Of a stretch of DNA of 34,520 nucleotides, positions 9,771-16,911 are shown piece by piece. This DNA comes from an uncultured Opitutia bacterium (GTDB lineage: Bacteria > Verrucomicrobiota > Verrucomicrobiia > Opitutales > UBA953). Position numbers and translations under genes: made by a program. The notes under the pieces were generated by a model that had not been told where the DNA came from, made no database searches, and worked only from the letters and a program-made list of their open reading frames with translations. The stretch spans positions 1-34,520 of the forward strand of contig CAIYUD010000251.1 in NCBI GenBank assembly GCA_903929325.1. The letters are read 5' to 3'. How positions within the stretch are numbered: the stretch's first letter is position 1; each line of letters begins with the position of its first letter.

Positions 9771-10811
9771 TTAGGCGAACTGACGCAAGAAGCGCAGATC
9801 GTTAGCGTAAAAATGGCGGATGTCGTCAATGCCGTGCACCAACATGGCAATGCGTTCGAGGCCAAGGCCGAAAGCGAGTCCTGACCATTCCGTGGCATCA
9901 AGGCCACATGCCTCAAGGACCTTCGGGTCAACAAGGCCGCAACCCAACACTTCAAGCCAGCGGTCAGAAAGGCGCCCTAAATTCGGCGAGCGAATGTCCA
10001 TTTCAAAACTGGGTTCAGTGAAAGGGAAGAAAGACGGACGAAGTCGGGTTTCTGCTTCAGGGCCGAAAGTTTCTTTAACAAAGAAATCAAGCACGCCACG
10101 AAGGTCAGCCAAGGTGACATGGCGGTCGACCCAGAGGCCCTCCACTTGGTGGAAGTTCGCCGAGTGGGTGGCATCAACGGCATCACGTCGGAAACAGCGC
10201 CCTGGAGCCACGATGCGTAAAGGGGGTTTACGCGCGAGCATTGTACGCACCTGCACGCTCGAAGTATGGGTGCGCAGTAACAGATCTTCGTCACCTTTGC
10301 GCAGCGCATCGATGGAGCGAAATGATTTAGGTAAATAGAAAGTGTCCTGCATATCGCGCGCAGGGTGATCAGCCGGCGTATTCAACGCATCGAAGCAATG
10401 CCACTCCGTCTCGACTTCAGGTCCTTCGGCGATGACGAAACCTAATTTACGAAATGTGGCGAGGATCCGCTCGCGCGTGCGCGTCAATGGATGCAACGAA
10501 CCCGACGCAACATCGGGACTCGCTAGTGAAGGATCGATCGTAGGCCCAAGCAGTGCAGCCAATTCTGCCTGCTCAACACGCGCTGACACGGTCGCCAGGA
10601 TTTCATCAAGTTGAGCTTTAGCTGCGTTGACCATCTTGCCGGCAGCCGGCCGCTCTTCTTTGGAAAGCGCAGCCATCCCGCGCATCACGAGAGTCAGCGA
10701 ACCGTTGGGGCCAACGAGACGAGCCTTGAGGGCTTCGAGTTCAGCACGGGTACGGATTTGCCCAGCGGCGTCGGCCGCCTCTTTGAGCGCGCTGTCGAGT
10801 TGCGACTGCAT
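9771..10811 (-). CDS. pheS: Phenylalanine-tRNA ligase alpha subunit
   Basis: Catalytic alpha chain of PheRS, 346 residues. After an N-terminal helical arm come the class II motifs: HPLTRTRERI with GPEVETEWHCFDALN, the HPARDMQDTFYL segment, RTHTSSVQVR, GRCFRRDAVDATH (motif 2), and GLAFGLGLERIAML (motif 3). It leads the pheS-pheT-gatCAB run. Upstream, between it and rplT, lies a terminator-like hairpin at 10862-10894, so expression needs read-through or a promoter in the roughly 50 bases after the hairpin. No clear Shine-Dalgarno sequence precedes the ATG. Confidence 0.97.
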   Translation of the reverse strand: MQSQLDSALKEAADAAGQIRTRAELEALKARLVGPNGSLTLVMRGMAALSKEERPAAGKMVNAAKAQLDEILATVSARVEQAELAALLGPTIDPSLASPDVASGSLHPLTRTRERILATFRKLGFVIAEGPEVETEWHCFDALNTPADHPARDMQDTFYLPKSFRSIDALRKGDEDLLLRTHTSSVQVRTMLARKPPLRIVAPGRCFRRDAVDATHSANFHQVEGLWVDRHVTLADLRGVLDFFVKETFGPEAETRLRPSFFPFTEPSFEMDIRSPNLGRLSDRWLEVLGCGLVDPKVLEACGLDATEWSGLAFGLGLERIAMLVHGIDDIRHFYANDLRFLRQFA

Positions 10812-10861
10812 GGGGTTAAAGGTGTGTCGGACGAGGCCCTCTTCGCAAGCGAAAGCACCCT

Positions 10862-10894
10862 AAAACAGCGAGACCCCGGTAACCGGGGCCTCGC
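10862..10894 (-). terminator. Rho-independent terminator or attenuator between rplT and pheS
   Basis: On the minus strand the arms at 10882-10894 and 10868-10880 form a GC-rich stem of 13 pairs with one A-C mismatch, joined by a very tight turn and followed by TGTTTTA. It begins about 24 bases after the rplT stop and ends about 50 bases before pheS. In E. coli the same interval holds the pheST attenuator. Here no leader peptide with Phe codons fits in front of the hairpin. The form of the terminator is seen directly; its use as an attenuator is a guess. Confidence 0.75.
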
Positions 10895-10917
10895 GAAAGG
10901 GCGATGAGCCGACCGGC

Positions 10918-11274
10918 TTAGGCCAAAGCGGCCTTAGCCTTACCAACAATCGCTTCGAATGCAGGAGCGTCGTGAATGGCGAGCTCGCTGAGATTCTTAC
11001 GGTCGAGGGTAATGTTGGCTTTCTTCAAGCCAGCGATGAGGCGGCTGTAAGTAATGCCGAGAGGACGGCAGGCAGCATTGAGACGCACGATCCAAAGCTG
11101 ACGGAAGTCAGTCTTCTTTTCGCGACGGTCGCGGTAAGCGAACTTTTCAGCGCGCTGAACAGCCTCCATCGCATGGAGATAAAGGCGTGATTTACTGCCA
11201 AAGTAACCTTTGGCACGTTTCAAGGTCCGCTTGCGGCGGGCCTTGGTGTAGGGAGCGTTAGTAACGCGAGGCAT
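10918..11274 (-). CDS. rplT: 50S ribosomal protein L20
   Basis: L20 is an early 23S rRNA-binding assembly protein that in several bacteria also represses its own operon. The 118 residues match the family from end to end, with the N-terminal MPRVTN...RRKRTLKRAKGYFGS basic arm and the folded domain with DFRQLWIVRLNAACR and GITYSRLI. It follows rpmI after 85 bases that contain a hairpin (11304-11331), and it is followed by a terminator-like stem before pheS. The ATG has no recognisable Shine-Dalgarno sequence. Confidence 0.98.
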   Translation of the reverse strand: MPRVTNAPYTKARRKRTLKRAKGYFGSKSRLYLHAMEAVQRAEKFAYRDRREKKTDFRQLWIVRLNAACRPLGITYSRLIAGLKKANITLDRKNLSELAIHDAPAFEAIVGKAKAALA

Positions 11275-11303
11275 GTTATGTGTGTGGTTTAGTTTCTCGA
11301 GCC

Positions 11304-11331
11304 GGCGGGTCGCCTGGGAGTGTCACCCGCC
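11304..11331 (-). repeat. Inverted repeat in the rpmI-rplT spacer
   Basis: GGCGGGT at 11304-11310 and ACCCGCC at 11325-11331 are perfect complements with a 14-base loop. It lies in the 85-base spacer ahead of rplT, and no U-tract follows on the minus strand, so it does not look like a terminator. L20 is known to bind mRNA structures that mimic its 23S rRNA site, so a regulatory role is possible but unproven. Confidence 0.35.
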
Positions 11332-11359
11332 TGACTGCGAAATAGATTAGCCGAGAGCC

Positions 11360-11551
11360 TTAGGCCCAAGGCATGGAAATTTTCATGGACTTCTCGAAGC
11401 CAGAATCGACGCGCTTCGATTTATTGGCGCGACGGCGTTGTTTGCGCGACTTGCTGGAAAGCAGGTGGCGGCCATTCGGTGAGCGGCGCATGACCTTACC
11501 GGTACCGGTAACCTTGAAGCGCTTGGAGATAGACTTGCGGGTCTTTTGCAT
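11360..11551 (-). CDS. rpmI: 50S ribosomal protein L35
   Basis: A very basic 63-residue protein. It matches L35 with MQKTRKSISKRFKVTGTGK at the start, then RRSPNGRHLLSSKSRKQRR. The ATG at 11551 is preferred over a TTG at 11569 because L35 proteins begin M.K.K/T. It opens the minus-strand run and pairs with rplT. The usual upstream partner infC is present but lies on the other strand at 12285, with a peroxiredoxin gene between them. About 150 bases of intergenic DNA (11552-11701) separate it from that divergent gene and must hold both promoters. Confidence 0.95.
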   Translation of the reverse strand: MQKTRKSISKRFKVTGTGKVMRRSPNGRHLLSSKSRKQRRRANKSKRVDSGFEKSMKISMPWA

Positions 11552-11691
11552 GACAGAACGGTCGAACAAAGGGGGTTGAGGGGTACTTGTAAAGTGCGAA
11601 TGTCTAAGGAAGTGTCAGGCCTTAGCCCCAAATCGAGCCCCTATCCTTGCAGATCCAGCCCTTTCCCCTACCCCTAAGGCCTATAGACCCT

Positions 11692-11697
11692 TATAAA
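11692..11697 (+). promoter_or_regulatory. Candidate -10 element placed for a leaderless mRNA
   Basis: TATAAA ends only four bases before the ATG of the peroxiredoxin gene at 11702, and no Shine-Dalgarno sequence is present. If this is the -10 box, transcription starts at or next to the start codon. No convincing -35 hexamer is seen. Confidence 0.3.
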
Positions 11698-11701
11698 CCC
11701 T

Positions 11702-12187
11702 ATGCTTACCCCCGGTAAAAAACCTAAACTTGGCTTTAAGGTCAGCGCTCTGGTCAATGGAACACCCGTAGAGACGACCTTTGCCAAACTCATCGCAGAA
11801 GGCCCAACGGTGGTCTCCGTCTGGATGCGCAACCATACCTCAAGCTGCGACAAGCAGTCTGTTGCCTTGGCTAAACACGAGAAAGCCATCCTGAAGGCAG
11901 GCTATCAACTCATCGGCATCTCTCGGGATAGCTGTGCTTCGCATGCTAAATACGCTGCCAAACACGCCTTAAAGTACACGTTGGTTGCAGACCCCGAAGA
12001 CCTGTTTTCGCAGGCCCTGGATGCCGTGATCGAAAAATCAATGTATGGTAAAAAATATCAAGGTCCTGCCCGGGCGGCTTATGTTTTTGATGCGACTGGA
12101 AAGTTGACGGCAGTCATCGACAAAGTCGATGCAGCCGAGCACGGCAAACAAGTGCTCGACGTTCTAAAGAACGCCCAACGACCCTAA
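11702..12187 (+). CDS. Peroxiredoxin of the AhpC/TSA superfamily, PrxQ/BCP-like
   Basis: Likely thiol peroxidase that reduces hydrogen or organic peroxides in the cytoplasm (no signal peptide); 161 residues. The thioredoxin fold is recognisable from VVSVWMRNHTSSC, LIGISRDSCASHAKYA, KYTLVADPEDLFSQ and PARAAYVFDATGKL. The peroxidatic cysteine would be C49 and a possible resolving or extra cysteine is C78. Oddly, the usual P..(T/S)xxC motif has lost its proline: the residue three before the threonine is Met. Downstream R124 in GPARAAYVF fits the family's conserved arginine. It lies between rpmI and infC. Low activity or a redox-sensing role cannot be excluded. Confidence 0.75.
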   Translation: MLTPGKKPKLGFKVSALVNGTPVETTFAKLIAEGPTVVSVWMRNHTSSCDKQSVALAKHEKAILKAGYQLIGISRDSCASHAKYAAKHALKYTLVADPEDLFSQALDAVIEKSMYGKKYQGPARAAYVFDATGKLTAVIDKVDAAEHGKQVLDVLKNAQRP

Positions 12188-12284
12188 TCATTCAGTCCAG
12201 GAAACCGCTGGCTGCCCTTAATCCATGCTTGAATCAGGGCGTGGCGTTAAGGATAGTTAAGCCAACACACCCCCAGCGCACCTG

Positions 12285-12950
12285 ATGTCATTGCCCTTCC
12301 GTCCGACCGGCCCACGGCCGAAACCCACTCAGAACAGAGGCAATTTTAGGCGCGACCCAATGGATCGTGGTCCCAAGCGCAACGAACGTATTCGTGCGAC
12401 TGAAGTCCGCGTGATCACCGCTGCAGGTGAAATGCTCGGAGTCATGCCAGTCGAAAAAGCACTCGGCCTCGCCAAAGAACAGGGAGTCGACTTAATTGAA
12501 ATTGCTGGAACGGCGGTACCTCCCGTTTGCAAACTTATCGAACTGGGTAAGTTCCTTTACGAGGAATCGAAGAAGTCGAAGCACCAAAAACATACGGCGA
12601 AGATGAAGGAGCTGAAGTTCCGCCCGCGTATCGACACGCACGACCTCTTCATCAAAATCCGCCGCGCAGAAAACTTTCTCTACCACGGACATAAAGTTAA
12701 ACTCGTTCTCCAGTACCGCTACCGCGACCTCGAGCATGCTGAAATTGGTATCGAGACAGTGAAACGCGTCATCGCTGAACTCGCGAATGTTTGCACCGCA
12801 GACAGCGTACCTAAGCGCACAGGACGCAGCATTGTCCTCGGCTTAACCCCCCTTCAACAGAATCGCCGAAAGCTCGTCCACAACGCAGAACCAGGCGACG
12901 AGAACATGGAAGACGACTCCGCCGTGGCCGACGAGCCCGACGAGCAGTAA
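12285..12950 (+). CDS. infC: Translation initiation factor IF-3
   Basis: IF-3 binds the 30S subunit, blocks premature 50S joining and checks the initiator tRNA. Both domains are present: the N-terminal domain with RNERIRATEVRVI and DLIEIAGTAVPPVCKL, a basic linker, and the C-terminal domain with KELKFRPRIDTHDL and FLYHGHKVKL. The 221 residues include a 25-residue basic, Pro-rich N-terminal extension and an acidic C-terminal tail (EDDSAVADEPDEQ). An internal ATG at 12360 would remove the extension. The start is a plain ATG, not the rare ATT/ATC used for autoregulation in E. coli. It is separated from rpmI-rplT, which lie on the other strand, and the amidase gene follows 15 bases later. Confidence 0.96.
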   Translation: MSLPFRPTGPRPKPTQNRGNFRRDPMDRGPKRNERIRATEVRVITAAGEMLGVMPVEKALGLAKEQGVDLIEIAGTAVPPVCKLIELGKFLYEESKKSKHQKHTAKMKELKFRPRIDTHDLFIKIRRAENFLYHGHKVKLVLQYRYRDLEHAEIGIETVKRVIAELANVCTADSVPKRTGRSIVLGLTPLQQNRRKLVHNAEPGDENMEDDSAVADEPDEQ

Positions 12951-12965
12951 GCCGACTGCGCACCC

Positions 12966-13928
12966 ATGCGCATCTTTCTCTTACTCGTTCTCGCAACGGT
13001 TGTATCCCGTGCTGATGAAATTTGGCTCGGGGAGTCCATGGCACGGCTCGGGTTTTCCAACAACGCACCCGTGCGCGAAGGTCAAGAGGAGCGCTTCGAG
13101 CGAAGCAACCCGCGAGCTGTTGTGGTCGCTGAAAGAGATAAAGAGAGTATCACCATTAACGGCATACAGGTCGACATGGAGAGAGCCGTGCGAGCGAAGG
13201 CGTTTAAAGTCAAAGGCCAGCCCGACGTCATACGCCTAACCATCGAGCGCTGTGATTACGAAAAAATTCTCGTGCCGCTCCTCTGGGGTCCACCAGCGGG
13301 TTCCCGCAGGCCACTTCGTATCGTTCTTGATCCTGGTCACGGCGGCAAAGATTCGGGCACCGTTAATCCAGCGCTGAACCTCCAAGAAAAGAATTTAACG
13401 CTCGATTTAGCTAAACGACTCGCAGTCTTGCTTCAACAAAGCGGCCACGAGGTTCTATTGACGCGCTCTACCGATACTTTTGTTGAGCTCGGAGACCGCA
13501 CGAAGTTTGCTAATCAAGTTAAGGCCGACCTCTTCCTTAGCCTACATTTCAATGCAGGCCCAATCAACAGAGCCGCAGGCACAGAAACCTACTGGCTTAC
13601 GCCGGGGGGACAGCACTCCACAAAAGACTCCGCAAATGCAGGCACAGTCGGACAACTTCCCGGCAACACCTACGACGCGCTCAACATTAATTTAGCCTAT
13701 GAGATGCAACGTGCGCTCATTACCTCTCTCGGCAGTACGGATCGTGGCACGCGTCGTGCCCGCTGGGTTGTACTCAAGGATTTGCAATGTCCAGGAGTCT
13801 TAATTGAGTCCGCCTTTCTTTCAGATGCCACCGAAGCACGTATCTACACCCAAGACGCAGCCCGACAACGGTTGGCTCAAATCATCGCTGCCGGCGTGGC
13901 CGCTTACGAAGCTAAGCTAAGGCGTTAA
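12966..13928 (+). CDS. N-acetylmuramoyl-L-alanine amidase (Amidase_3), exported
   Basis: Zinc amidase that cuts the MurNAc-L-Ala bond of peptidoglycan in the periplasm, used in daughter-cell separation and wall turnover; 320 residues. Residues 1-16 form a signal peptide (MRIFLLLVLATVVSRA, cut before DE). Residues 20-107 are an unrecognised N-terminal domain. The catalytic domain begins near 115 with LDPGHGGKDSG. Zinc ligands read as H125, E141 (LQEKNLTL) and H194 (LSLHFNAG), and the catalytic glutamate as E281 (VLIESAFLSD). It follows infC by 15 bases. Products of such enzymes could feed the MurU-AmgK fusion encoded at 21695. Confidence 0.92.
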   Translation: MRIFLLLVLATVVSRADEIWLGESMARLGFSNNAPVREGQEERFERSNPRAVVVAERDKESITINGIQVDMERAVRAKAFKVKGQPDVIRLTIERCDYEKILVPLLWGPPAGSRRPLRIVLDPGHGGKDSGTVNPALNLQEKNLTLDLAKRLAVLLQQSGHEVLLTRSTDTFVELGDRTKFANQVKADLFLSLHFNAGPINRAAGTETYWLTPGGQHSTKDSANAGTVGQLPGNTYDALNINLAYEMQRALITSLGSTDRGTRRARWVVLKDLQCPGVLIESAFLSDATEARIYTQDAARQRLAQIIAAGVAAYEAKLRR

Positions 13929-13965
13929 TTGGTTTCAGTATTTGCACTCACCTCTCCAGCGTGAG

Positions 13966-13971
13966 AGAAGG
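13966..13971 (+). promoter_or_regulatory. Clear Shine-Dalgarno site of the CLC transporter gene
   Basis: AGAAGG lies five bases before the ATG at 13977. It is listed because it is one of few recognisable ribosome-binding sites in the window and it fixes this start codon. It lies in a 48-base spacer with a small imperfect inverted repeat (CTCTC...GAGAG). Confidence 0.5.
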
Positions 13972-13976
13972 TAGTT

Positions 13977-15176
13977 ATGCACACGCAAGGCATCCCAGCA
14001 TCGACGGCCAAGATGGCACTGCGCTGGGCCATTCTCATTCTTAGCACGTCTCTATTAGTCGGTGCATGCGGTGCAGCTTTTCTACACGCACTGGAATGGA
14101 CCACGGGCACTTTTCAGACTCACCCAACCGAGTTCATTATGGCCCTACCCTTCTTGGGATTGCTCACGGTCTGGGCTTACTCGACATTCGCAGCCACCTC
14201 GGCGGGCGGGATTAAAACGCTCATCGAACAAATTCATCTGCCACAGACGGAGCCACTACCACGAAGCATGGCACCGGCCATTCTTGGGGGCACGCTCCTT
14301 GCCCACCTGGGTGGCGCTTCGGTTGGTCGCGAAGGCACCGCACTACAAATGGGTGCCGCCTGTGCGGATCAATTCTCGCGCTTCTACAAACTGACGTCCA
14401 GCGAGCGACAGACGCTTTTACTCTGCGGGGTAAGCGCAGGCTTTGCCGCAGTCTTTGGGACGCCACTCGCAGCGGCAATTTTTGCACTCGAATTCGTCAG
14501 ACGTCGCACTTGGCAATTCATCCCCTGCTTAACCACCGCTTTACTTGCCGACTGGATAGGTCAAAAAATCTTTGGCGCACACCATCTCGATTACCACAGA
14601 TACTTTCAGGGTGATAATCTAACGACGGTCGCAGGGCTTGGTTGGGCCGTCCTCCTGGGAGTCGCTTTTGGCGCGGCTGCCCGACTTTACCTAAAAGCTG
14701 CTCGCGACAGCCGCCGAGCTTTTGCACGCATACATAATCCGTATTACCGCATACTTTTAGGATCCGTCACTTTTGTTACGCTAATGCTATGCTGGAATTT
14801 AAGCGCGTACACAGGACTTGGACTTAACAGCATCTCGGAAGCTTTTACGCAGACACCGCCGGCATATTTCTGGGTCGTTAAAATCCTACTGACGGCACTT
14901 TGTCTCGCCGCTGGATTTAAAGGCGGAGAAGTTACCCCGCTCTTCTGTGTTGGCGCGACTCTCGGCGCATGGGTCGGTCCGCTTACGGGTTTACCCATCG
15001 AAATCTGCGTGGGCTTAGGCTTTGTAGCTGTCTTTGCTGGAGCGGGCGCTGTGCCCGTTGCAGGCACGGCGATGGCATTTGAAATGTTCGGCTTCGCCAC
15101 AGGTACCTATGCACTGGCTGCTTGTTTTGTGAGTTCACTCATTGCCGGCAAACAACGTCTTTATTCGGAGACATAA
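13977..15176 (+). CDS. CLC-family anion transporter, CLC-F type (probable fluoride/proton antiporter)
   Basis: Multi-helix membrane protein of 399 residues without CBS domains. CLC hallmarks are GREG at 117-120 with gating glutamate E119, and GTPLAAAIFALE. Several details point to the CLC-F fluoride-exporting clade rather than Cl- transporters: GREGTALQMG in place of GREGP; KGGEVTPLF at 315-323 in place of the GxFxP loop, carrying the E318/T320 pair; and the AVFAGAGAVPVAGTAMAFEMFG helix. The segment aligned to GSGIP reads SAGGIK, so the selectivity serine is gone, but the Met or Asn I recall from characterised CLC-F proteins is not obvious. No fluoride riboswitch is visible upstream. Substrate assignment is inferred from motifs. 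Confidence 0.82.
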   Translation: MHTQGIPASTAKMALRWAILILSTSLLVGACGAAFLHALEWTTGTFQTHPTEFIMALPFLGLLTVWAYSTFAATSAGGIKTLIEQIHLPQTEPLPRSMAPAILGGTLLAHLGGASVGREGTALQMGAACADQFSRFYKLTSSERQTLLLCGVSAGFAAVFGTPLAAAIFALEFVRRRTWQFIPCLTTALLADWIGQKIFGAHHLDYHRYFQGDNLTTVAGLGWAVLLGVAFGAAARLYLKAARDSRRAFARIHNPYYRILLGSVTFVTLMLCWNLSAYTGLGLNSISEAFTQTPPAYFWVVKILLTALCLAAGFKGGEVTPLFCVGATLGAWVGPLTGLPIEICVGLGFVAVFAGAGAVPVAGTAMAFEMFGFATGTYALAACFVSSLIAGKQRLYSET

Positions 15177-15235
15177 GCGGCGAAGGGGGCTGCTTCTAAC
15201 CTTTCCCCGGCCCTCGCTTTATATACAGTAACACG

Positions 15236-16750
15236 ATGCACGTCGTGCTGTTACTCTTTACGGCGATAACCATTCGTGCCGCCATCGACCCTGCAACCGT
15301 GGTTGTTGTTTTTGCCGAAGGAGATCCTGAGTCAAAGAAACTTGCCGTCGAGTATGCCGAGCTCCGACACATTTCCGCAGATAACTGTATTGCTTTAAAA
15401 ATTCCTTCCAGCGAACGAGAAAGCCTATCGTGGGAGGAATACTCGAGGGATGTTTTGAATCCGTTACGCTCTACCTTGCTGGAGCGAAAGCTGCTTGCCG
15501 GCAAGCTTGCCACTGAAACCGATAATCTAGGCCGACGAAGTTTAACGTTAACGGAAGATCCGCGCGTACGGTGGATCATCCTTTGCCGCGGTCTACCTTG
15601 GCGCATTCACCGCAATTCAGGTGCGGATGGAAAAATGTTTGGCCCCTCACCCATTTCGGAAGCTGCCAGCGTCGATAGCGAATTATGCCTACTGGCCACC
15701 GAGGACAGTGCCCCGAATGGTCCGGCACCGAATCCTTGGTATGGCCTAAGTGGAAACACCGAACCCAAAGAGAGTTCACGTTTTATTCGAACGGCACGGC
15801 TAGACGGGCCCACATTGGCAGGGGTTGAGCGCTCACTCGGGCGCATGTACCAAGCCGAGAAGCTCGGCTTACGTGGCCGGGCCTACATCGATCAAGGAGG
15901 ACCCTATGCCGAAGGTGACACCTGGTTTAGTCGAAGTGCGAGCATCTGCCGCACCTTGGGTTTTCCCACCGACGTGGAGACAAGCAAAGAGGTCATGGGC
16001 ACCGATGTTCGTTTTGACGCACCCGCATTTTACTTTGGCTGGTATACTCAGAAGCCCAAAGGGAAACTAGCGGAGCCTGGTACATTGCTCGCACCGGGAG
16101 CAATTGCTCTTCACCTACATAGCTTCTCAGGCCAAGCATTGCACGACCCTGTCAACGGATGGACTGCGGCACTCGTTGAAGCAGGGGCTGCGCTTACTTT
16201 TGGTAATGTGGATGAGCCATACCTCACACTCACTGTGCGGCCTGATGTGCTCATGGTCGAGTTAGCACAGGGCCACTGTGCGGGCGAAGCCGCCTGGAGA
16301 GCGACCCCGGTCATGAGTTGGATGGGCGTCATTATCGGTGACCCTTTTTATCAACCCTTCGCACACGATATACCCCAACAGTTGGCCGATCTTTCTGAGA
16401 AGCCCGACAACTTATCAATCTATGCATCCCTGCGTGCGGCTGAACTTATACGCAACAAGCCCGAGGATCGTAAAAAAATGCTCGTGGCTAGCTTCTATCA
16501 ATCGCCCCGCCTCGCCCTGCTCCTCGAAATCGCCCGTGATGCGATTGCTGCGGGGCAAGACATACCCTGGGATAATCAAGTGCTCGGCTACCTCCCCCAT
16601 GAAGATTACGGACTCGTTTTAGAGTCCGCTCGGCTCTTGAAATCCAAGGGTAAAACCGCCCAAGCCAAAGGGTTATACGAGCACCTCTTGGGCCGCTTGA
16701 TTGGCAATCCCGCAAGGGCTGAAGGGTTAAAGGCCGAAGTCCCTCAATAA
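15236..16750 (+). CDS. TIGR03790-family protein of unknown function, exported
   Basis: A 504-residue protein with a likely signal peptide (MHVVLLLFTAITIRAA). The N-terminal half follows the TIGR03790 pattern: a VVVVFAEGDPESKKLAVEY stretch, HISADNCIALKIP, and VRWIILCRGLPWRI. The rest includes APAFYFGWYT, PGAIALHLHSFSG and WTAALVEAGAALTFGNVDEPY, which fits the family's caspase/gingipain-like look, but I cannot identify a catalytic pair with confidence. The C-terminal 120 residues look like helical repeats (LLKSKGKTAQAKGLYEHLL). The family is found mostly in Verrucomicrobiota, Planctomycetota and some deltaproteobacteria, and no biochemical role is assigned. A TATATA box at 15220-15225, close to the ATG, hints at a very short leader. 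Confidence 0.7.
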   Translation: MHVVLLLFTAITIRAAIDPATVVVVFAEGDPESKKLAVEYAELRHISADNCIALKIPSSERESLSWEEYSRDVLNPLRSTLLERKLLAGKLATETDNLGRRSLTLTEDPRVRWIILCRGLPWRIHRNSGADGKMFGPSPISEAASVDSELCLLATEDSAPNGPAPNPWYGLSGNTEPKESSRFIRTARLDGPTLAGVERSLGRMYQAEKLGLRGRAYIDQGGPYAEGDTWFSRSASICRTLGFPTDVETSKEVMGTDVRFDAPAFYFGWYTQKPKGKLAEPGTLLAPGAIALHLHSFSGQALHDPVNGWTAALVEAGAALTFGNVDEPYLTLTVRPDVLMVELAQGHCAGEAAWRATPVMSWMGVIIGDPFYQPFAHDIPQQLADLSEKPDNLSIYASLRAAELIRNKPEDRKKMLVASFYQSPRLALLLEIARDAIAAGQDIPWDNQVLGYLPHEDYGLVLESARLLKSKGKTAQAKGLYEHLLGRLIGNPARAEGLKAEVPQ

Positions 16751-16812
16751 AGTCAGGCTTTACGCTTGCCAGAGGGGGTCTTGGCTGGCTTGTTCAAATC
16801 TCCTTTCGGCCC

Positions 16813-16828
16813 CTTGGCACATGCCAAG
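16813..16828. repeat. Perfect 7+7 inverted repeat upstream of rpsA
   Basis: CTTGGCA, CA, TGCCAAG is a perfect palindrome with a two-base centre, 83 bases before the chosen rpsA start, in a 160-base gene-free stretch. It could be an operator for a dimeric protein or a leader-RNA hairpin. No U-tract follows it, so it is not a terminator. Confidence 0.4.
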
Positions 16829-16911
16829 AGACTCTCCAAAAGGAAATGTTCACCCAACCAAACCCCGGACCCGTCCTCGCGACGACCGGGACACACAATA
16901 AAACAAATAAT

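Noticed and set aside
12188..12284. Structured infC leader (CCTTAA...TTAAGG and GCCCT...AGGGC pairs)
   Set aside because: Stems are short, compete with each other and lack a U-tract; not distinguishable from chance by eye.
13929..13976. Fluoride riboswitch before the CLC-F gene
   Set aside because: The 48-base spacer is too short and lacks the conserved GAUGG-type core of the crcB RNA.
16846..16911. Extension of S1 by 22 residues from the ATG at 16846 with AAAAGGAA nearby
   Set aside because: The Shine-Dalgarno-like run is too close to that ATG and the added residues are not S1-like; the ATG at 16912 fits the family start.
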